DNA of 64,000 nt. It comes from an uncultured Peptococcaceae bacterium. Its GTDB lineage: Bacteria; Bacillota; Peptococcia; Peptococcales; Peptococcaceae. Positions 39,762 through 49,120 of this stretch are shown piece by piece; position 1 is the first letter of the stretch, and every line of letters begins with the position of its first letter. The stretch covers positions 1-64,000 of the forward strand of contig CAJUDO010000014.1 of the NCBI GenBank assembly GCA_910585405.1, in the 5' to 3' direction. The notes below the pieces were generated by a model that worked only from the letters and a program-made list of their open reading frames with translations, was not told where the DNA came from and did no database searches. The position numbers and the translations under genes are program-made.

Positions 39762-40940
39762 ATGATGAAAAAGAAGATTGCGCTGGGCCTGATCTTTGCA
39801 ATGGGTTTGACCATGTTTGCAGGCTGCGGCGGGGACAAGCAACAGGACAACAATGCTGACAACAACAATGCAGGCGGCGAAGTTGCAGCGATTAAAGTAG
39901 GGGGCACAGGCCCACTGACAGGCGGTGCTGCTATTTATGGGAATGCTGCAAAGCAAGGTGCTGAAATTGCACTGGAAGAAATCAATGCAATGGGCGGTTT
40001 GCAGTTTGAACTGCGCTATGAAGATGACGCACACGATGCTGAAAAAGCTGTAAATGCATATAACACCTTGAAAGACTGGGGTATGCAGATTTCTTTAGGT
40101 TCTGTAACCTCCACACCGGGGATTGCAACTTCCGCAGAAAACTTCAATGACAGAATTTTTGCTCTGACCCCATCTGCCTCTGCTACCAACGTGACAGAAG
40201 GAAAAGACAATGTATACCAGATGTGCTTCGCTGACCCGAACCAGGGTTCCGCTTCTGCACAGTACATTTTCGACCAGAAGCTGGGCGAAAAAATTGGTAT
40301 CATTTATAAAAATGACGACGCATATTCCTCCGGAATTTATGCAACCTTCCAGGCAAAAGCAGAAGAACTGGGTCTGAAAATCGTTTCTACCAGCACATTC
40401 ACCACTGACAGCCAGAATGACTTCTCTGTACAGCTGAGTGAAGCGAAAAATGCAGGTGCTGATTTGCTGTTCCTGCCAATGTACTATGATGCAGCTTCTC
40501 TGATTCTGACCCAGGCTGACGGCATGGGCTATGAACCAAAATTCTTCGGTGTTGACGGTATGGATGGTATCTTGACCTTGGATGGTTTTGACACTTCATT
40601 AGCTGAAGGTGTAATGCTGTTGACTCCATTCTCTGCTGACGCAGATGATGAACGTACAAAGAACTTTGTACAGAAATATCAGGAACGGTACAATGAAGTA
40701 CCAAACCAGTTCGCTGCTGATGGCTATGACTGCATTTATGCACTGTATCAGGCTTGCACCGCTGCTAATGCCACCGCTGACATGACTGCGGAAGAACTGA
40801 ACGATCTGATGATTGAACAGTTCTCCAGCATGACCTTTGATGGTCTGACTGGTGAGGGCGCTACTTGGAATACAGATGGACAGGTAAGCAAGGATCCAAA
40901 AGGTATGGTAATCGAAAACGGCGTATATGTAGGTCTGTAA
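39762..40940 (+). CDS. Branched-chain amino-acid type ABC transporter binding lipoprotein
   Basis: This is the binding protein of about 392 residues of a LIV-type ABC transporter. It has a lipobox TMFAGC, an Asp/Asn-rich linker, then a Peripla_BP_6 domain: KVGGTGPLTGGAAIYGNAAKQGAEIALEEIN, LGSVTSTPGIATS, TPSASATNVTEG and GIIYKNDDAYSSG. Start ATG 39762 follows AAGGGGGAAAA. It is followed by a strong terminator and then the rest of the transporter from its own promoter, which would give an excess of binding protein. Ligand identity (Leu/Ile/Val or another small amino acid) is not readable. Confidence 0.88.
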   Translation: MMKKKIALGLIFAMGLTMFAGCGGDKQQDNNADNNNAGGEVAAIKVGGTGPLTGGAAIYGNAAKQGAEIALEEINAMGGLQFELRYEDDAHDAEKAVNAYNTLKDWGMQISLGSVTSTPGIATSAENFNDRIFALTPSASATNVTEGKDNVYQMCFADPNQGSASAQYIFDQKLGEKIGIIYKNDDAYSSGIYATFQAKAEELGLKIVSTSTFTTDSQNDFSVQLSEAKNAGADLLFLPMYYDAASLILTQADGMGYEPKFFGVDGMDGILTLDGFDTSLAEGVMLLTPFSADADDERTKNFVQKYQERYNEVPNQFAADGYDCIYALYQACTAANATADMTAEELNDLMIEQFSSMTFDGLTGEGATWNTDGQVSKDPKGMVIENGVYVGL

Positions 40941-40963
40941 TCAATAGCATGAAAAAATAAGAA

Positions 40964-40993
40964 GGACCGCCGCAAGTGCGGCGGCCTTTTTTT
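40964..40993 (+). terminator. Terminator between binding protein and permease genes
   Basis: A GC-rich stem (CCGCCGC with GCGGCGG inside a longer GGACC/GGCC frame) is followed by seven T residues. Confidence 0.85.
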
Positions 40994-41035
40994 ACATAAA
41001 ACATAAGAAGCCTGTATTTCCCTTCAGGTGTGTTC

Positions 41036-41064
41036 TTGAGTTTTCTGACAGGTATTGTTATAAT
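41036..41064 (+). promoter_or_regulatory. Promoter of the livHMGF-type genes
   Basis: TTGAGT (41036-41041) and a perfect TATAAT (41059-41064) are 17 bases apart, about 58 bases before the permease gene. Confidence 0.7.
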
Positions 41065-41121
41065 AATAGTTGCTGTGCAGGCACTTGTGTGCTTATATTT
41101 ATTTTATTGAGGTGAGTTGTT

Positions 41122-42003
41122 ATGATGTTTCTCTCCCATTTGATCAGCGGCATCAGTTTGGGAAGTATTTATGCGATTATTGCGTTGGGGTATACGATGG
41201 TATACGGAATTGCGAAAATGCTGAATTTTGCTCATGGTGATGTTATCATGGTCGGCGCGTATATTTGCTTTTTCGCGACAATGCGTTACGGTATGCCTCC
41301 CATTTTAGGCGTACTGCTGTCTATGATCGTGTGTACCTTACTGGGGATGGTGATTGACCGTTTGGCGTACAAGCCTTTGCGGCAGGCTCCAGCATTGGCT
41401 GTGTTGATTACGGCCATTGGTATGAGTTATTTCTTGCAGAATGCTGCGCAGCTGATGTGGAGTTCCAATCCAAAGGTGTTTACATCGGTTGTGGGAAACG
41501 GTGCGGTAAAAATCTTTGACGGTCAGCTGTCTATTACGTATGTGACCATCGTGACCATTATTGTCTGTGTCATCATCATGGCTGGATTGGTGTTCTTTGT
41601 GAATAAAACGCGCACCGGAAAATCTATGCGCGCTGTATCGGAGGACAAAGCGGCTGCTCAGCTGATGGGCATCAGCGTAAACAGAACCATTTCTTTGACT
41701 TTCGCCATTGGCTCTGCTTTGGCAGCGATTGCAGGGGTGCTCTTGTGCTCTGCATATCCGACCTTGACGCCGACTACCGGCGCGATGCCTGGGATTAAGG
41801 CGTTTACAGCTGCTGTATTCGGCGGGATTGGCTCCATTCCTGGTGCGTTGATTGGCGGAATTTTATTGGGAATTATCGAAATTTTTGCGAAAGCGTATAT
41901 TTCCACCCAGTTGTCCGACGCCATTGTATTTGCTGTATTGATTGTTGTCTTGGTTGTACGGCCGACAGGGCTTCTGGGCAAAAAAATCAGTGAGAAAGTG
42001 TGA
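41122..42003 (+). CDS. livH: LivH-type ABC transporter permease
   Basis: This 293-residue membrane protein is of the branched-chain amino-acid permease family, with LISGISLGSIYAIIALGYTMVYGIAKMLNFAHGD at the N-terminus and AFTAAVFGGIGSIPGALIGGILLGIIE near the end, both characteristic of LivH. GAGGTGAG precedes the ATG. livM follows closely (11-base gap). Confidence 0.92.
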   Translation: MMFLSHLISGISLGSIYAIIALGYTMVYGIAKMLNFAHGDVIMVGAYICFFATMRYGMPPILGVLLSMIVCTLLGMVIDRLAYKPLRQAPALAVLITAIGMSYFLQNAAQLMWSSNPKVFTSVVGNGAVKIFDGQLSITYVTIVTIIVCVIIMAGLVFFVNKTRTGKSMRAVSEDKAAAQLMGISVNRTISLTFAIGSALAAIAGVLLCSAYPTLTPTTGAMPGIKAFTAAVFGGIGSIPGALIGGILLGIIEIFAKAYISTQLSDAIVFAVLIVVLVVRPTGLLGKKISEKV

Positions 42004-42014
42004 GGTGTTTTTCC

Positions 42015-43082
42015 ATGAATAAATTAAAAACAATGAATAAAACAACTCGCAGTAATATGATCACCTATATCATGGTGATTGCCGCTTTTGTGATTGTACA
42101 AGTCCTTTTGGGCACAGGCAGTATTTCCAGCCGCCTTACTGGACAATTGGTGCCTATTTGCGCATATATTGTGATGGCCATTTCTTTGAACCTGACTGTC
42201 GGCGTGTTGGGCGAATTGAGCCTGGGACATGCTGGCTTTATGAGTGCTGGCGCTTTTAGCGGGATTGTAGTAGCTTCTGTTTTATCACAAAACGGCGGTA
42301 GTGAACCTGTGATTCTCTTGATTTCCATGCTGGTGGGCGGTGTTGTGGCAGCGATTGTAGGTGTCATCGTAGGTGTGCCGGTACTGCGTTTGCAGGGTGA
42401 CTATCTGGCTATCGTGACTCTGGCTTTTGGTGAAATTATCAAAGGAATTGTCAATAACCTGTATGTAGGTCTGGATGCCAATGGCTTGCATTTCAGTATG
42501 ATTAAGAACACCATGCAGATGGAAGGCGGAAAGGTACTGATTAACGGGCCTATGGGTCTGACAGGGATTCCTCGTATTGCCAGCTTTACTGCAGGGTTTG
42601 TACTGATTATGGTTTGTTTGTTTATTATCTTCAATCTGGTGAACAGTAAGAGCGGACGGGCGATCATGGCTCTGCGGGACAACCGCATTGCAGCGCAGTC
42701 TGTGGGGATTAATGTGACCAATTATAAATTGATGGCTTTTGTAATTTCTGCAGCGATGGCAGGTATGGCTGGCGTGTTGTTCGCAGCTAATTTCTCAACT
42801 GTGGTAGCCAGCAAGTTTGATTTTAATACTTCGATTTTGATTCTGGTGTTTGTGGTATTGGGCGGTTTGGGCAATATGCGGGGCAGTATCATTGCCGCTA
42901 CAGTACTGACGGTATTGCCGGAATTGCTGCGTCAGTTCTCTGATTACCGGATGCTGGTGTATGCGATTGTGCTGATTGTGATGATGCTGGTGACCAACAA
43001 CCCGACATTGCGCAATGGCTTGGATATGGTGATAGCGAAATTTAGCAAAAAACAGGCGAAAGGGGAGAATGCGAATGTCTAA
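42015..43082 (+). CDS. livM: LivM-type ABC transporter permease
   Basis: This 355-residue permease partner of LivH has the signature ISLNLTVGVLGELSLGHAGFMSAGAF, VLRLQGDYLAIVTLAFGEIIKGIVNNL and VLGGLGNMRGSIIAATVLTVLPELLR. ATG 42015 behind GAGGTG is preferred to the in-frame ATG at 42000, which lies inside the livH stop region. It overlaps livG by eight bases. Confidence 0.92.
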   Translation: MNKLKTMNKTTRSNMITYIMVIAAFVIVQVLLGTGSISSRLTGQLVPICAYIVMAISLNLTVGVLGELSLGHAGFMSAGAFSGIVVASVLSQNGGSEPVILLISMLVGGVVAAIVGVIVGVPVLRLQGDYLAIVTLAFGEIIKGIVNNLYVGLDANGLHFSMIKNTMQMEGGKVLINGPMGLTGIPRIASFTAGFVLIMVCLFIIFNLVNSKSGRAIMALRDNRIAAQSVGINVTNYKLMAFVISAAMAGMAGVLFAANFSTVVASKFDFNTSILILVFVVLGGLGNMRGSIIAATVLTVLPELLRQFSDYRMLVYAIVLIVMMLVTNNPTLRNGLDMVIAKFSKKQAKGENANV

Positions 43083-43893
43083 ATTGGTTCCCATCCCCAG
43101 TACAGGGTTTCTGAATGAACGGGATATCGGCAAAACGCCTGTGTTGGAGGCCACCCATTTAGGAATTGAGTTTGGCGGGTTGAAAGCGGTAGATGATTTC
43201 AATCTTACAGTAGGCCGCACAGAGATTACCGGGCTGATTGGTCCTAACGGCGCAGGGAAAACTACGGTGTTTAACCTGCTGACCAAAGTATATCAGCCTA
43301 CCCATGGCACCATCCTTTTGGACGGCATCGACACCCACGGCATGAATGCCATTCAGGTGAATAAGGCGGGGATTGCCCGTACCTTCCAAAATATTCGTCT
43401 GTTTTCCACATTGTCGGTGGAGGATAATGTAAAGCTGGGTATGCATAATCATGTGAATTATAATACACTGGAAGGCATTTTACGTTTGCCTCGTTATTGG
43501 CAGGAAGAAAAACGGGCGCATGAACGGGCGCTGGAGCTACTGCATATTTTTGATATGGAGCATTTGGCTAACCATAAAGCGGGCAGTCTGCCCTATGGTG
43601 CGCAGCGCCGGCTGGAGATTGTGCGCGCATTGGCCACAGAGCCGAAGCTGTTGCTGTTGGATGAACCGGCAGCAGGGATGAACCCATCTGAAACGGAAGA
43701 ATTAATGGAAAATATCCGCAAAATCCGTGACACCTTCAGTATCGCCATCTTATTGATTGAACATGACATGCGTTTGGTGACAGGCATTTGTGAAGGCATT
43801 GCGGTTTTGAATTATGGAAAGATTATTGCCAAGGGAACGCCTCAGGAAGTTATCAATAATCCGGATGTAATTCGCAGTTATCTGGGGGAATAG
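43075..43893 (+). CDS. livG: LivG-type ABC transporter ATPase
   Basis: This ATPase of about 272 residues has Walker A GPNGAGKTT, signature-region LPYGAQRRLEIVRALAT (the LSGGQ core reads LPYGAQ, usual for LivG), Walker B LLLLDEPAAGMNP and switch His in LLIEHDM. A short N-terminal extension (SKLVPIPSTGFLNERDIGKTP) precedes the standard domain. ATG 43075 has AGGGGAG at normal distance; ATG 43069 is too close. Confidence 0.92.
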   Translation: MSKLVPIPSTGFLNERDIGKTPVLEATHLGIEFGGLKAVDDFNLTVGRTEITGLIGPNGAGKTTVFNLLTKVYQPTHGTILLDGIDTHGMNAIQVNKAGIARTFQNIRLFSTLSVEDNVKLGMHNHVNYNTLEGILRLPRYWQEEKRAHERALELLHIFDMEHLANHKAGSLPYGAQRRLEIVRALATEPKLLLLDEPAAGMNPSETEELMENIRKIRDTFSIAILLIEHDMRLVTGICEGIAVLNYGKIIAKGTPQEVINNPDVIRSYLGE

Positions 43894-43903
43894 GAGGGAT
43901 ATC

Positions 43904-44608
43904 ATGCTGAAGGTTGAGAATCTAAATGTATATTATGGCATGATTCATGCCATCAAGGATATTTCCCTGGAAGTACAAAAGGGAGAGATTGTATCACTGG
44001 TAGGCGCCAACGGCGCAGGCAAGACAACGACCTTGCAGGCGATTTCAGGGATGCTGAAGCCAAAGTCGGGCAAGGTGGAATATCTGGAGCATAATCTTTT
44101 GACGACGCCGTCCCACAAAATTGTACAATATGGACTGGCCCATGTGCCTGAGGGACGTCGGGTTTTTGCGCAGATGACAGTGCTGGAAAATTTGGAGATG
44201 GGCGCGTTCATTTCCAAAGACAAAGCGAAGGATAAAAAGAATTTAGATAAAGTATTTGCTCATTTTCCCAGACTGGAGGAACGAAAAAAACAGCTGGCGG
44301 GAACATTGAGCGGCGGGGAACAACAGATGCTGGCTATTGGCCGTGCTATGATGGCATCACCGGATATGCTGCTCTTGGATGAGCCTTCTATGGGATTGTC
44401 GCCGCTTCTGGTAAAGGAAATTTTCAAAATTATTAAAGAACTGAATGACGATGGCATCACAGTGCTGTTGGTAGAGCAGAACGCCAAGCAGGCGTTGTCC
44501 ATTTCGGACAGAGGTTATGTGCTAGAGACAGGCCGCATCGTGCTGAGTGGTAACGCTGCAGAGCTATTGGAAAATGATGAAGTAAAAAAAGCATACTTGG
44601 GTGGTTAA
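43904..44608 (+). CDS. livF: LivF-type ABC transporter ATPase
   Basis: This 234-residue ATPase partner of LivG has Walker A GANGAGKTT, signature LSGGEQQMLAIGRAMM, Walker B MLLLDEPSMGLSP and VEQNAKQAL, the LivF-type switch region. AGGAGGG precedes the ATG, 10 bases after livG. A terminator follows, closing the operon. Confidence 0.93.
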   Translation: MLKVENLNVYYGMIHAIKDISLEVQKGEIVSLVGANGAGKTTTLQAISGMLKPKSGKVEYLEHNLLTTPSHKIVQYGLAHVPEGRRVFAQMTVLENLEMGAFISKDKAKDKKNLDKVFAHFPRLEERKKQLAGTLSGGEQQMLAIGRAMMASPDMLLLDEPSMGLSPLLVKEIFKIIKELNDDGITVLLVEQNAKQALSISDRGYVLETGRIVLSGNAAELLENDEVKKAYLGG

Positions 44609-44623
44609 GCCTATGAAAAGGGT

Positions 44624-44683
44624 CTGCTGCGGAAAGAGTTCTTGTGAAAAATTCAGGAAATCTTCTTTCTGCAGCAGTTTTTT
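44624..44683 (+). terminator. Terminator of the liv operon
   Basis: A 14-bp stem with one wobble pair (CTGCTGCGGAAAGA with TCTTTCTGCAGCAG) is followed by TTTTTT. Confidence 0.82.
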
Positions 44684-44694
44684 GTATGGCGGAA

Positions 44695-44710
44695 TGTTTC
44701 ATGTGAAACA
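44695..44710. promoter_or_regulatory. parS-like site
   Basis: TGTTTCATGTGAAACA differs from the bacterial parS consensus TGTTTCACGTGAAACA at one central base. ParB/Spo0J binds such sites for chromosome segregation. A run of T residues follows directly, so the same bases could also act as a small terminator. Confidence 0.45.
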
Positions 44711-45049
44711 TTTTTTGAGCCGGGCGTGTCGCGGTAAATATAAAAGTTAGTTTGATGGGGAAAAGGCACTGTCTGCATTGCCAATTCTGCTGAATACGGA
44801 CAACGCTTTAATGCAAAAAGTAGGAGAATTGCACTCACTACCGCCTTATGTTTTTTCATCTCCCGCTACCTTCGCTAAAATTCCGACTTGAAACGGACTG
44901 TGACGCAGATTGTGCAAAGCGTGATGAACGTTAGTTCAGCAAAGCTGCATAATCAAGGAACTGTCCGGTGATGGAGGAACGGGCGAAGTGTAGCAAATAA
45001 AGTTCAAATGATATGCTCATCGCAGGTGAAAAAGAAAAATACAAAGGAC
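44711..45049. other. Intergenic region without a recognised gene
   Basis: About 340 bases. A minus-strand frame of 68 codons exists (ends 44859) but runs through the parS-like hairpin and liv terminator and has no family resemblance. I see no RNA gene. Confidence 0.4.
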
Positions 45050-45078
45050 TTTACAAGTACTTTATTCCATAGTATAGT
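45050..45078 (+). promoter_or_regulatory. Promoter of the stalk-domain protein gene
   Basis: TTTACA (45050-45055) and TATAGT (45073-45078) are 17 bases apart, about 48 bases before the GTG start. Confidence 0.65.
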
Positions 45079-45125
45079 ACAAACAGGATGTCGGAGAAAT
45101 CAAGAGAAACTTGGAGGTGTTTCCT

Positions 45126-46568
45126 GTGAAAAGAAAATTGTTGTTATGTTTGTTGCTGGGCGTACTACTTTGGTGCACGCCTGCGTATGCTCAGAATGTT
45201 TCAGTACAGGTGCCGACTTTTCCGGTAGAGCTGAATGATGTGGCGTATGACAATCAGCGGGCGAACTATCCGCTGCTAGTGTATCAGGACATCACCTATT
45301 TTCCCATGACCTATCGAATGACTCGCTCTATGGGGCTGATCACTGCATGGGATAATACAAAAGGTCTGTACATTGCCCAGCATGATGAAGGGCTTTATCC
45401 TGAAGATGAAAAAATGAACGGTAAAAATAAGCTGGGCGGCAAATACACCGCCAGCATTGCCGATTATCCCATTAAGGTGAATAGCTGGTCCATTGACAAC
45501 AGCAAGGAACCTTATCCGTTGCTGAATTTCCGCGGTGTGACTTATTTTCCCTTGAGCTGGCGCTATGCCCATGATGAGTTTGGTTGGAACATAAAATGGG
45601 ATGCCAAAACTGGCTTACAGGTCAGGCCGTATCAGGATCATGGGACAGTTTCTTCGTCGTATGCATTGATACAGGTGAATGAAAAGGATGCGCTGTTTCA
45701 GGAGTACATTACAGATTACGAAGAATATACTCCGGAGGGCGGTGGGATTGGATACGCTAGAATTGGCGATCGGTATCGGGCTTATCGTTTAAACTATGCT
45801 GCGGACACATTGCAGAAGGTCAGCGATAAGGAAGAAGAAGTGACATGGAAGCAGGATATTGGTGAGGATGTCAGAAGCGAGTTTACAGTAAGGGGCAACC
45901 AAATTTTTTATAAAGGAAAGGTACTGATCGAAGAACTTCCAGAGGAATGTCTGGATCATACAAATATTTTGGCGTACTACCGTTTTGTTTCTGATAGCGC
46001 AAATTTATTGGACGTGATGGTTCGTTACACAGAGACGCCTGCACCTTATACGCCTTATGTGCGGTATGTTTTTTTAGAAACGAATGGAGCAGTGAAAAAA
46101 ATGACCCAATGGAATGAACTTGATTACCCAGAGAAACTTTACGAGACACAGAATGCCTATTATGTTTGTTCTGATGCCAGAAATGTATTTAGCCGTTTCT
46201 ATAATACTTTATCTACAGTTGTAAAGGTGGACAAGGCCAGCGGCAAGGAAACCATTTTGAACGATTTGTACAGTCAATATAAAAGTCTGGAAGCCATCGG
46301 TGTCGCTGATGATAAGCTCTATGTGCGGGCCATCTATTTTGGCGATGAAGACGACTTGAAACGACCTGATTGGTATAGCAACAAAGTAAATCTGTTTCAG
46401 GATGGCTATTTTTATATCGACAGCAACGATAAGCTGCACAAGGTGCATGACTATGTAGACGGCGAAGCTTTCTTAACGCCGAACGGAAAGCTCTATGTGT
46501 ACAATTCTGACACCTTGCAGGTAATCAATCTGACCGACCATAAAAAAGTTACGCGGCTGGCAGATTGA
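45126..46568 (+). CDS. Exported stalk-domain protein
   Basis: This 480-residue secreted protein starts at GTG 45126, eight bases after GGAGGTG. After a signal peptide (cleavage near AYA-QN) it has two copper-amine-oxidase-N-like stalk repeats (about 26-170) closely similar to those of the amidase at 15760 (VQVPTFPVELN with YPLLVYQDITYFPMTY). The rest is a beta-strand-rich region of unknown fold that looks propeller-like (repeated FY/Y-x-G turns). It is probably a surface protein bound near the cell wall. No catalytic motif seen. Confidence 0.72.
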   Translation: MKRKLLLCLLLGVLLWCTPAYAQNVSVQVPTFPVELNDVAYDNQRANYPLLVYQDITYFPMTYRMTRSMGLITAWDNTKGLYIAQHDEGLYPEDEKMNGKNKLGGKYTASIADYPIKVNSWSIDNSKEPYPLLNFRGVTYFPLSWRYAHDEFGWNIKWDAKTGLQVRPYQDHGTVSSSYALIQVNEKDALFQEYITDYEEYTPEGGGIGYARIGDRYRAYRLNYAADTLQKVSDKEEEVTWKQDIGEDVRSEFTVRGNQIFYKGKVLIEELPEECLDHTNILAYYRFVSDSANLLDVMVRYTETPAPYTPYVRYVFLETNGAVKKMTQWNELDYPEKLYETQNAYYVCSDARNVFSRFYNTLSTVVKVDKASGKETILNDLYSQYKSLEAIGVADDKLYVRAIYFGDEDDLKRPDWYSNKVNLFQDGYFYIDSNDKLHKVHDYVDGEAFLTPNGKLYVYNSDTLQVINLTDHKKVTRLAD

Positions 46569-46698
46569 GCGGAGCGCGGCAAAAATTTTGCAGCGGTTAG
46601 AAATTCTGATGGAGATTATGCAGATTAAGGATGGAAAAGTGTCGAAAAATCTGATAATATAAAATTTAGTAATTTTTTAGAAAGTTCTGGATTTTCTG

Positions 46699-46734
46699 TT
46701 GAATTATTATTAATTTTATTGTATTATTATTCAA
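46699..46734 (+). promoter_or_regulatory. argF promoter overlapped by ArgR-like boxes
   Basis: TTGAAT (46699-46704) and TATTAT (46722-46727), spacing 17, form the promoter. TTGAATTATTATTAAT (46699-46714) and, on the other strand, TTGAATAATAATACAAT (46734-46718) resemble the AT-rich ARG-box half-pairs (TGAATxxxxAT) bound by ArgR/AhrC. Overlap with both core elements suggests repression by arginine. Confidence 0.5.
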
Positions 46735-46757
46735 ATGAAACAAGGAGCGTGAGATTT

Positions 46758-47684
46758 GTGAGTTTAAAGGGCAGAGATTTTTTAACCCTAAAGGATTTTA
46801 CAGGGCAGGAAATCATGGACATGGTCAATTTGGGGATTGACTTGAAAGCAAAATTGAAAGCGGGAATTCCTACGCCGATTTTAACGGGCAAGAGTCTGGG
46901 GATGATTTTTCAGAAGGCGTCCACCAGAACCAGAGTTTCTTTCGAGGTTGGGATGTATCAGTTGGGCGGTCAGGCGCTGTTTTTGAGCAGCCATGATCTG
47001 CAGATTGGCCGCGGTGAACCGATTCAGGATACAGCGCGGGTGTTGTCCCGCTATGTAGATGGGATTTTGATTCGTACCTTCAGCCACAAGGAAGTGGAGG
47101 ATTTGGCCAAATATGCCGACGTGCCGGTGATCAACGGTTTGACCGATGATTTCCATCCTACGCAGGTCATTGCCGATTTAATCACCATCCAGGAGCATAA
47201 AAAACGGATAAAAGGATTGAAGTTTGCCTATGTAGGGGACGGAAATAATATGACCCATTCCCTGATGATTGGCGGCGCCAAAACTGGTATGGATGTGATG
47301 GTGGCCTGTCCGGAAGGCTATATGCCCAATGCGGAGATTGTGGCGCTGGCGCAGCAGTATGCCGCAGAATACGGCGGAAGTGTGAGTGTGATGCATGACC
47401 CGCTGGAAGCCATTGCCGGAGCAGATGTGGTATATACTGATACCTGGGCAAGTATGGGACAAGAAGCGGAAAAAGAGATTCGGCAGAAGGCTTTTGCCGG
47501 TTATCAGGTGGACAGCGCCAAAATGGCTTTGGCACAGCCTGATGCAATCTTTATGCATTGCCTGCCTGCATATCGGGGCTATGAGGTAACCGACGAAGTG
47601 ATGGAAAGTGCCCAGTCGGTGGTATTTGACGAAGCGGAAAACCGGCTGCACGCTCACAAAGCCATTATGGCATCGGTGATGTAA
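46758..47684 (+). CDS. argF: Ornithine carbamoyltransferase
   Basis: This 308-residue enzyme joins carbamoyl phosphate and ornithine to citrulline. The carbamoyl-phosphate loop is KASTRTR (about 53-59), the HPTQ motif is in DDFHPTQVIADL and the ornithine-side HCLPAYRG is near the C-terminus. GTG 46758 behind AAGGAG is chosen because it gives the family N-terminus (SLKGRDFLTLKDF); the longer frame reads through the promoter. argG follows, making this biosynthetic and not catabolic. Confidence 0.95.
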   Translation: MSLKGRDFLTLKDFTGQEIMDMVNLGIDLKAKLKAGIPTPILTGKSLGMIFQKASTRTRVSFEVGMYQLGGQALFLSSHDLQIGRGEPIQDTARVLSRYVDGILIRTFSHKEVEDLAKYADVPVINGLTDDFHPTQVIADLITIQEHKKRIKGLKFAYVGDGNNMTHSLMIGGAKTGMDVMVACPEGYMPNAEIVALAQQYAAEYGGSVSVMHDPLEAIAGADVVYTDTWASMGQEAEKEIRQKAFAGYQVDSAKMALAQPDAIFMHCLPAYRGYEVTDEVMESAQSVVFDEAENRLHAHKAIMASVM

Positions 47685-47764
47685 CAGCTTGCGTACTGTC
47701 TGTGAAATGGAAAGCAGATAAAAATCATTGCAGAAAATTATAATTTTTTGAAGGAGCGTTTTGA

Positions 47765-48988
47765 ATGTCTGAGAAAGAAAAAGTTGTATTGGCATATTCC
47801 GGTGGTTTGGATACGACCACAATTATTCCTTGGTTGAAGGAGCATTATGATTATGATGTCATCTGCTGCTGTGTGAATGTAGGGCAGGGAGAAGAGTTGG
47901 ACGGTCTGGAAGAACGGGCTTTGTACTCCGGCGCCAGCAAGCTGTACATTGAAGATGTGGTAGATGAATTTTGCGAAGACTTTATCATGCCTTGCGTACA
48001 GGCTGGTGCAGTCTATGAAAACAAATATCTCCTGGGGACTTCGATGGCGCGTCCGCTCATTGCCAAAAAATTGGTGGAAGTAGCCCGCAAGGAAGGGGCT
48101 GTGGCCATTTGTCACGGCGCTACAGGGAAGGGTAACGACCAGGTGCGTTTTGAACTGGGCATCAAGGCGTTGGCCCCTGACTTAAAAATCATTGCGCCAT
48201 GGCGTTGCAATGAAACATGGAATATGCAGTCCAGAGAGGATGAGATTGCGTATTGCGAGGCTCATGGGATTCAGCTGCCGTTCTCTACCGATTCCAGCTA
48301 CAGCCGCGACCGCAATCTGTGGCATATCAGCCATGAAGGGCTGGAACTGGAAAATCCCGCTTGCGCGCCCAACTATGACCACCTGCTGGTGCTGAGCGTA
48401 TCGCCGGAAAAAGCACCGGACGAAGGAGAAGAACTGAGTCTGACCTTTGAAAAGGGTGTGCCGGTGGCGCTGAACGGCAAAAAAATGAAAGTATCTGAAA
48501 TCATCACGGAGTTGAACACATTGGGCGGCAAACATGGCATTGGCATTGTGGATATCGTAGAAAACCGTGTAGTAGGTATGAAATCCCGTGGCGTATATGA
48601 AACTCCAGGCGGTACCATCCTGATGGAAGCCCACAAACAGCTGGAAGAACTGATTACAGACCGCGATACCTTTGCTTTCAAAAAGATTGTGGCTACCAGA
48701 TTTTCTGATGTTGTGTACGAAGGAAAATGGTTTACACCACTGAGAGAAGCACTGCAGGCCTTCATTCAGTCCACCGAAGAAACCATGACTGGTGAAGTAA
48801 AGATGAAGTTGTATAAAGGCAATATCATCAAACAGGGTACCACTTCTCCGTATAGTATGTACAGTGAAAGTCTGGCTTCCTTCACCACCGGTGAATTGTA
48901 TGACCATCACGATGCGGAAGGGTTCATCAATCTCTTTGGCTTGTCTTTAAAAGTACGGGCTATGGTGAAAGAAAACGCAGAGAAATAA
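47765..48988 (+). CDS. argG: Argininosuccinate synthase
   Basis: This 407-residue enzyme condenses citrulline and aspartate with ATP cleavage. The PP-loop is VVLAYSGGLDTT at residues 8-19, and GATGKGNDQVRFELG and IAPWRCNETWNMQSREDEI are standard. AAGGAGCG precedes the ATG, 80 bases after argF with no visible terminator between. No argH follows here; it must lie elsewhere. Confidence 0.96.
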   Translation: MSEKEKVVLAYSGGLDTTTIIPWLKEHYDYDVICCCVNVGQGEELDGLEERALYSGASKLYIEDVVDEFCEDFIMPCVQAGAVYENKYLLGTSMARPLIAKKLVEVARKEGAVAICHGATGKGNDQVRFELGIKALAPDLKIIAPWRCNETWNMQSREDEIAYCEAHGIQLPFSTDSSYSRDRNLWHISHEGLELENPACAPNYDHLLVLSVSPEKAPDEGEELSLTFEKGVPVALNGKKMKVSEIITELNTLGGKHGIGIVDIVENRVVGMKSRGVYETPGGTILMEAHKQLEELITDRDTFAFKKIVATRFSDVVYEGKWFTPLREALQAFIQSTEETMTGEVKMKLYKGNIIKQGTTSPYSMYSESLASFTTGELYDHHDAEGFINLFGLSLKVRAMVKENAEK

Positions 48989-49017
48989 AATGTTACAAAG
49001 AATAAAATTCTAAACGC

Positions 49018-49055
49018 AAAAGGATTCCGAAGCTTCACCGCTCCAGAATCCTTTT
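49018..49055 (+). terminator. Terminator of argFG
   Basis: A perfect 10-bp stem (AAAAGGATTC with GAATCCTTTT) has an 18-base loop that can pair partly and ends in T residues. Confidence 0.75.
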
Positions 49056-49120
49056 ATTTGCAAAGAGAAGCGAAGGCGTTTTATAGCTGTCGCGCAGGAG
49101 TGTATACAAGGAGGATGGAG

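Noticed and set aside
44653..44859. Minus-strand 68-codon frame with a signal-like start
   Set aside because: It runs through the liv terminator and the parS-like site, and its possible ribosome site is badly placed.
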